DNA of 64,000 nt from Actinopolymorpha sp. NPDC004070 (lineage in GTDB: Bacteria; Actinomycetota; Actinomycetes; Propionibacteriales; Actinopolymorphaceae), in assembly GCF_040610475.1 (NCBI RefSeq), contig NZ_JBEXMJ010000010.1:62001-126000 (forward strand), read 5' to 3'. The stretch's first letter is position 1, and each line of letters opens with the position of its first letter. Made by a program: the position numbers and the translations under genes. The notes beneath the pieces are model-generated. The model saw only the letters and a list, made by a program, of their open reading frames with translations, made no database searches and was not told where the DNA came from. Shown piece after piece: positions 1-8,165 of this stretch.

Positions 1-1
1 G

Positions 2-610
2 TTCTCGGCGGTCGAGGAGTACGCCCGCGGGATGCACGTCGACACCTCCAAGCTGGAGGAGGCGGTCGGCACCATCGACATGTCCAACCCCGAGGCGCTC
101 AACGACGCGCTCGCCGGCGGGCTGCTCGAACCCGAGGAGACGCCCCGGCAGAAGGCCGCACTGGCCCGGCTGGAGACCGCGCTCGCCCTGGTCGAGGGCT
201 GGGTCGACGACGTGGTCACCTCCGCAGCCACGCCGCGGATGCCGTCCGCCCCGCTGTTCCACGAGGCGATCCGCCGCCGCCGCGCCGAGGGCGGGCCGGC
301 CGAGCAGACGTTCGTGACGCTGGTGGGGCTGGAGATCCGGCCGCGGCGGATGCGCGACGCGGCCACGGTGTGGGCGTCGCTGCGGGAGACCCGCGGCATC
401 AGCGGCCGGGAGGCCCTGTGGGCCCACCCCGACATGCTGCCCACGGGCGACGACCTGGACGACGCGAAGGGATTCGCCGAGCGGGCCGCCTCACCGGACC
501 GGATGGACATCGGCGACCTGGGCTTCGACGAGCCTCGTGGCGACGGTGACCAGTCCGGCGGGGGCGAGAGCGGGGACGAGGGCCGCGGCGACGACGGCAC
601 CACCCGGTGA
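2..610 (+). CDS. Zinc-dependent metalloprotease family protein, C-terminal part (truncated by window edge)
   Basis: The reading frame is open from base 2, so the gene starts outside the window and only about 200 C-terminal residues are visible. The segment around VEGWVDDVVTSAA, followed by RRRRAEGGPAEQTF and a W-A-H-P-D-M-L-P end, matches the C-terminal half of the actinobacterial family called zinc-dependent metalloprotease or F420-biosynthesis-associated protein (Rv3195-like). The HExxH zinc site expected in this family would lie upstream and cannot be checked. The last 30 residues are Gly/Asp-rich and probably disordered. The stop overlaps the GTG of the next gene (GTGA), which implies translational coupling. 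The family call rests on recognition of the sequence and on gene order. Confidence 0.8.
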   Translation, partial: FSAVEEYARGMHVDTSKLEEAVGTIDMSNPEALNDALAGGLLEPEETPRQKAALARLETALALVEGWVDDVVTSAATPRMPSAPLFHEAIRRRRAEGGPAEQTFVTLVGLEIRPRRMRDAATVWASLRETRGISGREALWAHPDMLPTGDDLDDAKGFAERAASPDRMDIGDLGFDEPRGDGDQSGGGESGDEGRGDDGTTR

Positions 611-1176
611 GCGTGCCGAACACCCACGAGGCGAGCGCCCTGCACGCCGACGCGGTGCGCGTCCTGTCGACGTGGCGGCCGCCGTCACCCGGCCAGGCGA
701 CGCTTCGGCAGGACTACCTCGACCACCTCGCCGCGCGACCCGACGGCGTGTGGCGTGCCTGCACGCCCGCGCACGTCACCGCCAGCATGGTGGTCGTCGA
801 CCCGACGGCCGATCACGTCCTTCTCGTACTCCACGGCCGCATTCACAAGTGGCTGCAACCCGGCGGGCACTGCGAGGAGGGTGACGCCTCACTCGCCGCG
901 GCGGCCGCGCGGGAGGCGCTGGAGGAGACCGGTCTGGCGGACCTTCGAGTGAGCGAGCAACCGCTGCGACTGGACAGGCACGGTGCGCCCTGCCACGCCG
1001 AGACCCACCTCGACGTGCAGTACCTCGGCACCGTTCCGTACGGCGCGGTGCCGGTGGTGAGCGCGGAGTCGGCGGACGTGCGGTGGTTCGGGGTCGGCGA
1101 GCTCCCCGACGAGCTCGCGTCGGGGGTCGTGGACAGCGTGGCGGCCGCGCGGCGGGCGGTCTCGGCGCTCACCTGA
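607..1176 (+). CDS. NUDIX hydrolase
   Basis: A 189-residue protein with a Nudix box at about residues 87-109 (GG at 86-87, REALEETG at 102-109), the Mg-binding motif used to hydrolyse nucleoside-diphosphate-X compounds. Asp replaces the first acidic Glu of the usual pattern (EEGD). The roughly 55 residues before the fold are of unknown role. The GTG start overlaps the stop of the preceding metalloprotease gene, so the two are probably one operon. The substrate cannot be told from sequence. It is likely cytoplasmic, as no signal peptide is seen. Confidence 0.85.
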   Translation: MSVPNTHEASALHADAVRVLSTWRPPSPGQATLRQDYLDHLAARPDGVWRACTPAHVTASMVVVDPTADHVLLVLHGRIHKWLQPGGHCEEGDASLAAAAAREALEETGLADLRVSEQPLRLDRHGAPCHAETHLDVQYLGTVPYGAVPVVSAESADVRWFGVGELPDELASGVVDSVAAARRAVSALT

Positions 1177-1243
1177 GCCCGACCGCGATCCGGTCGTCAG
1201 GCTCGGGGGGCCCGCGCGCGGCGAGCCCGGGGCCCACTCGGGC

Positions 1244-1483
1244 TCAGGACAGCGCGAGGACGGCGACCACCAGGAGCACCACGAGAACGGCCGCGCCGGC
1301 GACCATCGTGATCATCCGCGTACGACTGCCGGACGGCGTAGCGCCGCGCTCGTCGACATACTTCTGGAACATCACCGTACTGGCAGCCGGATCCTCCTCG
1401 GAGCTGCCCGGCCGGGCCTGGGATCGGGGCGCGTTCGCCGGTGGCTGGGTCGGGTCTGCCGGTGGCTTGTTCGGGTCCGCCAT
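1244..1483 (-). CDS. Small single-pass membrane protein, unknown function
   Basis: A 79-residue protein with a Pro/Ala-rich soluble N-terminus (PPADPTQPPANAP), a middle segment FQKYVDERG, and one hydrophobic C-terminal helix at about residues 57-78 that ends the protein, so it looks tail-anchored. I chose the ATG at 1481-1483 because it begins the well-formed protein; the frame stays open upstream but reads as low-complexity Arg/Pro shadow sequence. It is convergent with the NUDIX gene and divergent from def. I do not recognise a named family. Confidence 0.6.
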   Translation of the reverse strand: MADPNKPPADPTQPPANAPRSQARPGSSEEDPAASTVMFQKYVDERGATPSGSRTRMITMVAGAAVLVVLLVVAVLALS

Positions 1484-1775
1484 GCGAGGACCATACCGAC
1501 GTGTCCCCGGGCGAGGTGGGTCGGTGCTGCCCCGGCGCGGGTGCGTGTCGCCGCTCCTTGCCCGAGGCGACCCCGAGGCGACCCCGGGGATGAGCCGGGG
1601 TGAGCCGCCGGGAATCCGGCCCCCGGCGTGGCATACGGTGATCGCCGGAGGCCCGGCCCGACGCCCCGCACCGGCTTCCGGCCGGCCACCACCCGCCCCC
1701 ACCCGCACCGACACGCCGGACGAACGACCGGTGCCGCCCCGCGAGGCGCGGCCCGACCCAGCCTGAGGAGACGCC

Positions 1776-2354
1776 GTGGGCACGCTGCCCGAGGGAGGAA
1801 CCGTCCGCCCGATGACGCGGTGGGGCGACCCCGTCATGCACCGCCCCTGCCGGCCGGTCGACGCGTACAGCTCCGAGCTGCACGCGCTCGTGGCCGACAT
1901 GACCGCGACGATGGACGCCGCGGACGGCGTGGGCCTCGCCGCCAACCAGGTCGGCGTGGATCTTCGGGTGTTCGTCTTCCGCTGTGCCGACGACGAGGGT
2001 GTCATCCACCAGGGCGTGGTGTGCAACCCCGTCCTTGACGTGCCGACCGGCGCCGGCCGCCGCCTCGTGGAGGAAGAGGAAGGCTGCCTGTCCCTGCCCG
2101 GTGCGTACGCCCCGTGCGCCCGGCCCGACGAGGCGACCGTCCGGGGAACGGACGAGTACGGCAAGCCGGTCGAGTTCCGCGGAACCGGCATGCTGGCCCG
2201 CTGCCTACAGCACGAGACCGACCACCTGAACGGAACGGTCTTCGCCGACCGGCTGTCCCGGAGGGTACGCAGGAGGCTGTTCGGCGAGGCGGAGATCGTC
2301 GCGGAGGAGTTCCCCGACGACTGGCCGGTCTCGTCCCGGCCGGCCGACGGCTGA
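1776..2354 (+). CDS. def: Peptide deformylase
   Basis: A 192-residue enzyme that removes the formyl group from the N-terminal Met of new proteins. All three metal and active-site motifs are present: GVGLAANQ (51-58), EGCLS (102-106, Cys metal ligand) and HETDH (146-150, two His ligands plus catalytic Glu). Length is normal for an actinobacterial Def. The GTG start at 1776 has a GAGGAG ribosome site five bases upstream. It stands alone between two minus-strand genes. Genomes of this group often carry more than one def, so this may not be the only copy. Confidence 0.95.
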   Translation: MGTLPEGGTVRPMTRWGDPVMHRPCRPVDAYSSELHALVADMTATMDAADGVGLAANQVGVDLRVFVFRCADDEGVIHQGVVCNPVLDVPTGAGRRLVEEEEGCLSLPGAYAPCARPDEATVRGTDEYGKPVEFRGTGMLARCLQHETDHLNGTVFADRLSRRVRRRLFGEAEIVAEEFPDDWPVSSRPADG

Positions 2355-2386
2355 CCACCCGGTTTCTACTGTCCGCCGCCGCGCGA

Positions 2387-2986
2387 TCAGATCGGCAACG
2401 GCGTGAGCCGGTTCTCCAGGTCCGTGATCACGTCCCGGGTGGTGACGGCCGGTCCGGGCAGGTCCTCGAACGCCGCCAGCAGCGCGGTCCGCAGCCGCAG
2501 GTGGGCCGTCCCGGCGAGCATCCGGTTCACCGCCCCGGTCGCCTGCAGCCGGTCCAGCACGGTGGTCGAGCCGGTCGCGACGTACAACCGCATCCCGCTC
2601 GCCCGCAGCGAGTAGCACAGCTCGACGAGTGCCTCACACCCGTCGTCGTCGATGTCCGGTGCCTGGTCGAGGGTGAGCACCACGACGTACGGCAGCGGCC
2701 GGGAGGCCCCCACGCGGCGCAGCACGGCCGTGACCAGGACCGACGCCGACGGGCACAGCAGCGCCTCGGTCGGCTGCAGGCAGAGCACGTCCTGCGGGAT
2801 CGCCGCCCGGCCGGTCAGCGGCCTGGCACGGGCCGGCCGGAGGGGCTGGGCGACGGCGGGGTGGATGAGTGGCTGTGTGACCTGGGCTGGGATCCGCTCG
2901 GTGCCCGAACGCCGGCTCGGGCGTCCACCTTTGGTCCCCCGCGGTGCGACCTTACGGGCCAGCCCGAACACGTCATCCAGGATCAT
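2387..2986 (-). CDS. STAS-domain protein (anti-sigma factor antagonist-like)
   Basis: The C-terminal half (about residues 75-190) reads as a STAS fold: a hydrophobic strand (VVVLTLDQAP), then DIDDDGCEALVEL where antagonists carry their switch Ser, then LYVATGSTTVLDRLQATG. The usual phosphorylated Ser position appears to be Asp/Gly, so partner-switch control by a kinase is doubtful. The N-terminal 70 residues are basic and of low complexity. The start is uncertain: ATG at 2986 gives 199 residues, while a GTG at 3091 would add 35. Confidence 0.6.
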   Translation of the reverse strand: MILDDVFGLARKVAPRGTKGGRPSRRSGTERIPAQVTQPLIHPAVAQPLRPARARPLTGRAAIPQDVLCLQPTEALLCPSASVLVTAVLRRVGASRPLPYVVVLTLDQAPDIDDDGCEALVELCYSLRASGMRLYVATGSTTVLDRLQATGAVNRMLAGTAHLRLRTALLAAFEDLPGPAVTTRDVITDLENRLTPLPI

Positions 2987-3176
2987 CAGCCAAGCCCCCG
3001 CACCGACGTCTGTCCACCAGCTCCTGAGGGGAGTCTCGGCAAGCCGGAGCGAGTTCACCTCACCCGGCCAGGATGAACCCCGGACGGTCACAGCCGAAGG
3101 ATCAGGCCCCGGGCGGTCGGCCCGGCGGGTGGCTCAGGCGATGGCCCGGTGGACAGCTCGGCGGGTCGTCCTGCGG

Positions 3177-3602
3177 TCAGCCGCGCTCGGACGGGTAGAG
3201 CTGGGCGGCGATGTAGGGCCCGACGAGCTCGGTGCAGGCCCGGCGCGGAGCGGCGACCTCCACCATCGCCCCGTCGTCCAGCCGGATCCGCAGCAGCAAC
3301 GGGCACGGTCCCAGCCTGCGCAGCGTCGACGGGGCCACCTCGAGGTCCTCGGCGAACCGGCATTCGAGGACGAGCACCTCGTTCAGGGCGAACCGGCGGT
3401 ACACGACCAGCACGTCGTGAGCCCAGACGGCGTAGAAGATCCGGCGCGGCCAGCGGTAGCCCAGGGCCTCCACGCCCCAGGAGGTACTGCGCACCTTGCA
3501 CCGGAACACCCCGGACGCGTTGACGATGCGGCGTCTGCGGGCGAGGATCCGGATGCTGAGGTAGATCCACACCAGCAAGGCGCCGGTCAGCAGCCACAGC
3601 AT
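3177..3602 (-). CDS. DUF2550-like membrane-anchored protein
   Basis: A 141-residue protein with one N-terminal membrane helix (LWLLTGALLVWIYLSIRIL), a basic stop-transfer RRRR, then a small beta-rich cytoplasmic domain starting with GVFRCKVR. This layout (one helix, then F-x-C-x-x-R) is that of DUF2550, a small actinobacterial family of unknown function often found near the ATP synthase operon. The ATG at 3600-3602 has a GGGAGG ribosome site. An upstream extension exists in frame but reads as Arg/Pro-rich shadow sequence. Confidence 0.65.
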   Translation of the reverse strand: MLWLLTGALLVWIYLSIRILARRRRIVNASGVFRCKVRSTSWGVEALGYRWPRRIFYAVWAHDVLVVYRRFALNEVLVLECRFAEDLEVAPSTLRRLGPCPLLLRIRLDDGAMVEVAAPRRACTELVGPYIAAQLYPSERG

Positions 3603-3810
3603 GAGCACCTCCCCGCGCGAAGTCGCCAGACTCGCCAGTCCCCCGCTCCACCCTGTTTCGGCACCCGCACGGCACACCACACCCGCCGCGGATGAAACGC
3701 GGGAGGTAGGGCAGGACCACTCCCGGGCGCAACGCCGGGGTGAACGGCGGAACGGGCGAACCGCCCGAGCGGACGGCATCGGGGCGTCGCAGGACGTCCA
3801 GGATCGTGCG

Positions 3811-3846
3811 GGACGTGCGGGACGTGCGGGACGTGCGGGGCGCGCG
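3811..3846. repeat. 9-bp direct repeats (GGACGTGCG)
   Basis: Three perfect copies of GGACGTGCG at 3811-3819, 3820-3828 and 3829-3837 are followed by a degenerate copy GGGCGCGCG, and a related GGATCGTGCG precedes them. The array lies just past the stop codon of the YgjP-like gene in the 246-bp space before the DUF2550-like gene. It looks like slippage-prone satellite DNA. No function is evident. Confidence 0.7.
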
Positions 3847-3848
3847 GC

Positions 3849-4448
3849 TCAGTCCGCGCACTCCTCCAGCGGCAGCTGGGCGGCCGCGGCGACCCCCTCG
3901 AGGTAGCCGCGCGCCCGGTCGGCCTGCGGGTAGTTGCGCACCAGGGCCCAGAACCTGGCGGTGTGGCCGGGTTCGACCAGGTGCACCAGCTCGTGGACGA
4001 GCACGTAGTCGATCACCCAGGCGGGCATCCCCCGCAGCCGGGTGGACAGCCGGACCGTGCCGTCGCTGGGAGTGCACGAACCCCACCGCATGCCCTGGTT
4101 GCCGACCCATCGGACACTCGCCGGCAACGGAGCGTCACCGAGATAACGGCGGGTGAGCGTGCGGGCGCGGGAGAGCAGCTCCTCGTCACTGGGGCGCCGG
4201 CGCTGCTCCATCGCCGACAGCCGGTCGAGCATCACTCCGACCCAGCGCTGCTCCTCGTCCACGCTCATCCGCGCGGGCAGCAGCACCACCACCCGGTCGC
4301 CCTCGCGGTAGGCGCTCACGGTGCGGCGGCGGCGCGGGCTCCGGCGGACCTCCACCTGGCAGGGCTCACAGCGCGAGGGGTCGGTCTTCCCGCCCGGTCG
4401 CGGCTCAGTGCGCGGCTCAGTGCGCTGCCTCGGTGCCGGCTTGGCCAC
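3849..4448 (-). CDS. YgjP-like (WLM/DUF45) metallopeptidase
   Basis: A 199-residue protein with the zinc motif HELVH at 152-156 and a third ligand candidate His at 162 (VEPGH), preceded by the family signature MRWGSCT at 120-126. These mark the YgjP-like, SprT/wss1-related metallopeptidase domain. The first 45 residues are basic and low in complexity, with a CEPC pair (27-30). The start is GTG at 4446-4448; an internal start would remove only the basic tail. Substrates of this family in actinobacteria are unknown to me. Its leader faces the DnaA-box region at 4507-4647. Confidence 0.85.
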   Translation of the reverse strand: MAKPAPRQRTEPRTEPRPGGKTDPSRCEPCQVEVRRSPRRRRTVSAYREGDRVVVLLPARMSVDEEQRWVGVMLDRLSAMEQRRRPSDEELLSRARTLTRRYLGDAPLPASVRWVGNQGMRWGSCTPSDGTVRLSTRLRGMPAWVIDYVLVHELVHLVEPGHTARFWALVRNYPQADRARGYLEGVAAAAQLPLEECAD

Positions 4449-4506
4449 GAGTGCAACGTACCCCGCCGGACCGACAGGAGCGGCCCAGGTTCACTGGGTG
4501 AGTTTC

Positions 4507-4647
4507 TTGTCCACAGCCGGTGGACGATCGAAAGAGCAGGTCAAAGCAGTACTTGGCCGAGATCGCGCACATTGTCCACAGCCGCTTCCCCAGGCTGTCC
4601 ACCGCCGTTCGGCGACCGTACACAAGCTCTCCACAGATCCGTCCACA
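4507..4647 (+). promoter_or_regulatory. Cluster of DnaA-box-like nonamers
   Basis: Two perfect TTGTCCACA nonamers (4507-4515 and 4572-4580), the form preferred by actinobacterial DnaA, are followed by three near matches in the same orientation: CTGTCCACC (4595-4603), CTCTCCACA (4627-4635) and CCGTCCACA (4639-4647). A further perfect box on the opposite strand lies at 5873-5881. Neither dnaA nor dnaN is nearby, so this is not oriC. It could be a DnaA-binding regulatory or titration site. DnaA binding is inferred from motif match only. Confidence 0.45.
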
Positions 4648-4665
4648 TCGGGAGGAAAGCTGACA

Positions 4666-4694
4666 TTGACGCCCGGCCGCCAGGGTCGTAGGTT
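4666..4694 (+). promoter_or_regulatory. Putative sigma70-type promoter
   Basis: TTGACG at 4666-4671, a 17-bp spacer, then TAGGTT at 4689-4694. Spacing and hexamers fit the main actinobacterial housekeeping sigma factor. It points towards the zinc-ribbon gene at 5034 and begins 19 bp after the last DnaA-box-like site, so bound DnaA could affect it. Confidence 0.4.
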
Positions 4695-5033
4695 CGCCAG
4701 ACACGAGCCCCCGGAAGGCCCGAGCCCGTTCGCAAGGGGAAGGCGCACGGACCCGGACAACTCCGGGGGTTTCGTCCGTCCGGGTCCCGGCTCACCGGAC
4801 TCGGTCGCCGCGCCGCCCCCGCCGGGGGGTAACGTCGACACGGCGTCGCACCGATCGACCACTTCCCGGGCCATCGGTCACGCACAGGCATAAAAGTGCG
4901 CACCATGGGCAGGACGTGAGCCATCCGCGTGCCGAGCACTCGTCGGTGAGCGGCGCTGCAATAAAGTGACCCGAGATCGGGCGGCCCGGGCTGGTCCGCC
5001 CTGCCCCGACCCAGCACAGCGAGGAGGGCCGTC

Positions 5034-5192
5034 ATGGCGGAGACCTACACAGGCGAGTTCTACTGTGTGAAATGCAAGGCCAAGCGCAACGCGACCGGCG
5101 AGATCAAGGTCAACGACAAGGGAACCAGGATGGCCAAGGCCACCTGCCCCGAGTGTGGCACCAACCTCAACCGGATCCTCGGCAAGGCCTGA
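5034..5192 (+). CDS. DUF5679-like small zinc-ribbon protein
   Basis: A 52-residue protein starting MAETYTGEFYCVKCKAKR and ending with the second Cys pair CPECG (38, 41) and NLNRILGKA. The two CxxC pairs at 11/14 and 38/41 should bind one zinc ion. The sequence matches the short actinobacterial DUF5679 family, which has no assigned role. The ATG at 5034 has a strong GAGGAGGG site at 5021-5028. It is convergent with the membrane protein gene that follows. Confidence 0.85.
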   Translation: MAETYTGEFYCVKCKAKRNATGEIKVNDKGTRMAKATCPECGTNLNRILGKA

Positions 5193-5219
5193 CGAACACC
5201 AGACGCTTCGAGCGGGCGG

Positions 5220-5849
5220 TCACCCCAGTGGCCGCCCGTCCGAGTGTCCGGCAGTCCGTCCGGCACCGGCGGAGCGTTCCTGGAGTGCCGCCAGGTAGCG
5301 GTTGTACGCCGTGAGCGCCGCCTCGTCCGCCCCGCCCTCAGCTTCAGCCGAGCCGGCGCGGCCACTCTGCTCAGCAGCCTCGGCCCCCGAGGCGGAGCGA
5401 ACCCAGGCACCGTCCGGCCGCACCACCCGCTTCGGCGGCAGCGGTGGCAACTCGGTCAGTTCGTCGCCGGCCCGCCGGTCGACTCCCGACTCCGGGTCCG
5501 GCCTCCCATCCGCGGTTTCCCCACCCGTCGAGTCCCGTTGGCTCTCCCGCAGCAGTCGCCACCACACGTAGACCGCGAACACCGCGAAGAACGGCCACTG
5601 CAGCGCGTAGCCGAAGTTCTGCCAGTCGCCTGAGCGCGACTCGAACCGTCCCAGTTGCCACCAGGCGAGGAACAGGAACGCCGCCACGGCCAGGACGACC
5701 ACCAGCGTGAAGGCGACCCACTGCCAGCTGAGCAGCCGGCGGACCAGGCTCGTGGGCGCGGGCCGGGACTCCACGGAGTCGAGAGGCGTCGCGCCGGGCT
5801 TGTCGTCCACTTCGCTTCCACTCCCCGCGCGCATCGCGGTCGCCCACAT
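5220..5849 (-). CDS. Two-helix membrane protein, unknown function
   Basis: A 209-residue protein with two membrane segments at about 45-66 (WVAFTLVVVLAVAAFLFLAW) and 83-98 (LQWPFFAVFAVYVWW), separated by WQLGRFESRSGDWQNFGYA. The long C-terminal tail is acidic and polar and ends in a helix with YNRYLAAL. The first helix plus W-Q-L-G-R resembles the start of SURF1-like actinobacterial proteins, but the periplasmic domain of SURF1 is absent. The ATG is at 5847-5849. It is divergent from the ThiF-like gene, with a perfect DnaA box in the space between. Confidence 0.65.
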   Translation of the reverse strand: MWATAMRAGSGSEVDDKPGATPLDSVESRPAPTSLVRRLLSWQWVAFTLVVVLAVAAFLFLAWWQLGRFESRSGDWQNFGYALQWPFFAVFAVYVWWRLLRESQRDSTGGETADGRPDPESGVDRRAGDELTELPPLPPKRVVRPDGAWVRSASGAEAAEQSGRAGSAEAEGGADEAALTAYNRYLAALQERSAGAGRTAGHSDGRPLG

Positions 5850-5969
5850 CCTGCGCCGACGATAACACCGGCTGTGGACAATTCCGCCTGTGGACGACGG
5901 CCGCCGGTCGGTCTTCGGTCGTGGCAGGCTTCGTTCCCGACGCCGCCGAGCCCTCCGGGGAGGTCATCC

Positions 5970-7028
5970 GTGCGCCCACAGATCAAACCCGCCCTGCGCC
6001 GGGTCTGGCGGGACGGACAGACCGTCCAGATCGGGCTGGACCCAGCCCACGCGCTGGTGGTCACCGGGCTCGACCCCGGCCTGCGTCACCTGGTCGAGAG
6101 TCTGTCGGGCGCGTGCTCGGAGGAGGATCTGATCACCTCCGCGCTCACCAACGGAGTCAGCCTGCCGCGTGCGCTCCGGCTGCTCCGGCTGCTCGACGAG
6201 GCCGGAGCTCTGCAGGACGCCGCCTCCGCCGAGTCGGTGTGGGACGGGGTGGGGCCGGCCGAACGCGAACGCCTGACTCCCGACCTCGCCGCCCGCCGGC
6301 TCGGTACGTCCGAGGACGACGGCGAGTGGCTCCGCCGTCGCCGGGACGCCGCCGTCTGTGTCTTCGGCGCCGGTCGGATCGGGGCGTCGGTGGCCAGCCT
6401 GCTCGCCGCCGGCGGACTGGGCCGGGTCGACGTGAGTGATCGCACGCACACTCGCTCGGCCGACCTGGCACCCGCCGGACTCTGCACGGGCGACGTCGGC
6501 CGACCGAGATCGATCGGGGCCGCCCGCGCGGCCAGGCTCGCCGGGCCCTCGACCGAGGTCGGTGCCGGCGGTACGACAAAGCGTCCCGACCTCGCGGTGC
6601 TCGCCCCCGACGAGGAGCCCGACCGCGACCTCGCCGACGCGCTCGTCCGCGCCGGGGTGCCGCACCTCGTGGTCCGGATGCGCGAGGGCCGGGCGATCCT
6701 CGGACCGTTCGTCCTGCCCGGTACGTCCTCCTGCGTACGCTGCCACGACCTGTACCGCACGGCCCGCGACCCGCGGTGGCCGGACATCCTGGCCCAGACC
6801 GTCGAAGCACCGAGCGGGATGCCTGCCTGCGACGTCGTGCTCGCCACCGCGGTCGCCGGGCACGCCGTCCTGCACGTCCTGGCGTTCCTCGACGGCGGCC
6901 GGCCGCCGTCGGTGGACGCGACCCTGGAGATGGCGTTGCCGCACGGGACCATCCGCCGCCGGTCCTGGTCGGCCCATCCGGCGTGCGGTTGCCACTGGGA
7001 TCCCGAACCCGCACCGGTCGCCGCCTGA
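5970..7028 (+). CDS. ThiF/E1-like protein related to TOMM leader-binding (cyclodehydratase C) proteins
   Basis: A 352-residue protein. The N-terminal 100 residues resemble a small winged-helix peptide-binding region. A Rossmann nucleotide-binding loop follows (VFGAGRIGAS, about 130-139), then a zinc-like site made of CVRC (about 254-257) and CGC (about 339-341). This is the ThiF/MoeB-type fold as found in TOMM precursor leader-binding proteins; the M. tuberculosis counterpart by position is Rv3196. The Arg finger and catalytic Cys of true E1 enzymes are not obvious. GTG at 5970 with GGGGAGG upstream is preferred over an upstream ATG. No precursor peptide or YcaO gene is nearby. Confidence 0.7.
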   Translation: MRPQIKPALRRVWRDGQTVQIGLDPAHALVVTGLDPGLRHLVESLSGACSEEDLITSALTNGVSLPRALRLLRLLDEAGALQDAASAESVWDGVGPAERERLTPDLAARRLGTSEDDGEWLRRRRDAAVCVFGAGRIGASVASLLAAGGLGRVDVSDRTHTRSADLAPAGLCTGDVGRPRSIGAARAARLAGPSTEVGAGGTTKRPDLAVLAPDEEPDRDLADALVRAGVPHLVVRMREGRAILGPFVLPGTSSCVRCHDLYRTARDPRWPDILAQTVEAPSGMPACDVVLATAVAGHAVLHVLAFLDGGRPPSVDATLEMALPHGTIRRRSWSAHPACGCHWDPEPAPVAA

Positions 7029-7125
7029 CCGCTCCGCTCGTCCGGCCCGCGCGTCCGGGTCCGCCTCGGCGGATCTCACTGCCGCCTGTCGATCTCCTGT
7101 CGGTGGTCGGTTCTAAGGTCCGCTC

Positions 7126-7995
7126 ATGAGATACGGATTCGTGCTGCCCTACGGGCACGCCCGCTCCGCCGCGGAGCTGGCGGAGATCGCCGAGGAGCAT
7201 GGCTGGGACGGCTTGTTCGTCTGGGAGGGCATCTGGGCGATCGACCCCTGGGTCGTCCTCACGGCCGCGGCCACCCGCACCAGGCGGATCCGCCTCGGCA
7301 CGATGCTCACCCCACTTCCCCGGCGCAGACCCTGGGAGCTGGCCGGACAGACCTCCACCCTGGACAACTTCTCCGGTGGCCGGGTCACCCTGTCAGTGGG
7401 CCTGGGTGTCGCCGGCGAGGACCGGTTCTGGCTGTTCGAGGACGACCCCGGCCGGCGGGTGCGCGCCGAGCAACTCGACGAGGGTCTGGCGATGCTGCAG
7501 CGGCTGTGGGGCGAGCAGTCGTTCGACTTCCGCGGCCGGCACTACAGCTCCCGCGCGGTCGGCGAGCTGGCCCCGCCGCCACCACCGGCACCGGTGCAGC
7601 GCCCCCGCATCCCGGTCTGGGTCGTCGGCGCCTGGCCCCGCCCGAAGTCGATGGCCCGGGCCGCGCGCTGGGACGGCTGGCTCCCCCATCACGCCCCCAC
7701 CGATCCAGATCATCAGGGCGGCGAGCTCACTCCCGAGCTGCTCCGGTCCGGCGTCGAGTGGATCCGGTCACATCGGGCGGAGGCCGGGCTGGGCATGGAC
7801 GGGTACGACGTGGTGGTCGAGGGCACCACACCGGCCGATGATCCTCGCGCCGCGGCGGAGCGGGTCCGCCCGTGGGCGGACGCCGGCGCGACCTGGTGGC
7901 TGGACGCCGACTGGAGCCTGGGTTTCGACATCGAGCAGGTGCGTGCCGAGTCCGAGCGCCGGCTTCGCGCCGGCCCGCCCCGGGTCGACCGCTGA
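7126..7995 (+). CDS. LLM-class flavin-dependent oxidoreductase
   Basis: A 289-residue luciferase-like monooxygenase fold. The N-terminal strand MRYGFVLPYG, the SAAELAEIAEEHGWDGLFVWE segment, the strand-helix IRLGTMLTPLPRRRPWELA and the GRVTLSVGLG phosphate/flavin region are all typical of F420- or FMN-dependent members. The substrate cannot be read from sequence. It lies between the ThiF-like and ABC1 genes, which are adjacent in M. tuberculosis as I recall, so it looks like a lineage insertion. Confidence 0.85.
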   Translation: MRYGFVLPYGHARSAAELAEIAEEHGWDGLFVWEGIWAIDPWVVLTAAATRTRRIRLGTMLTPLPRRRPWELAGQTSTLDNFSGGRVTLSVGLGVAGEDRFWLFEDDPGRRVRAEQLDEGLAMLQRLWGEQSFDFRGRHYSSRAVGELAPPPPPAPVQRPRIPVWVVGAWPRPKSMARAARWDGWLPHHAPTDPDHQGGELTPELLRSGVEWIRSHRAEAGLGMDGYDVVVEGTTPADDPRAAAERVRPWADAGATWWLDADWSLGFDIEQVRAESERRLRAGPPRVDR

Positions 7996-8165
7996 CATCC
8001 GCGTCCCACCACGTCACTCCGAGTACGACCGACGTGACGGACGCCGTGACGGAAGTGGGGGAGCAGGTCACCCTGTGCAGGAACGCACGCGTTCGCCCGC
8101 CGGACGACCACGGCATACCTCCCTCGGCCGACGCCCAGGTTGACTGCTACCTGGACAATGGATCC

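Larger units (their letters stand above)
4449..5033. other. 585-bp gene-free region with DnaA-box-like sites, a promoter and a hairpin
   Basis: No convincing coding sequence is seen on either strand. The region holds, left to right, a cluster of DnaA-box-like nonamers (4507-4647), a sigma70-type promoter (4666-4694) and a potential hairpin with 10-bp perfect arms at 4749-4758 and 4778-4787. An AT-richer stretch near 4890-4965 then precedes the small zinc-ribbon gene. If the promoter is active, the transcript would have a leader of about 330 nt before the gene at 5034, or encode a small RNA. Confidence 0.55.

Noticed and set aside
4507..4694. Chromosomal replication origin
   Set aside because: DnaA boxes are present, but dnaA, dnaN, gyrB and recF are absent and the AT-rich unwinding region is weak.
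8140..8159. Promoter TTGACT/GACAAT for the ABC1 gene
   Set aside because: The spacing between the two elements is only 8 bp, too short for a sigma70-type promoter.
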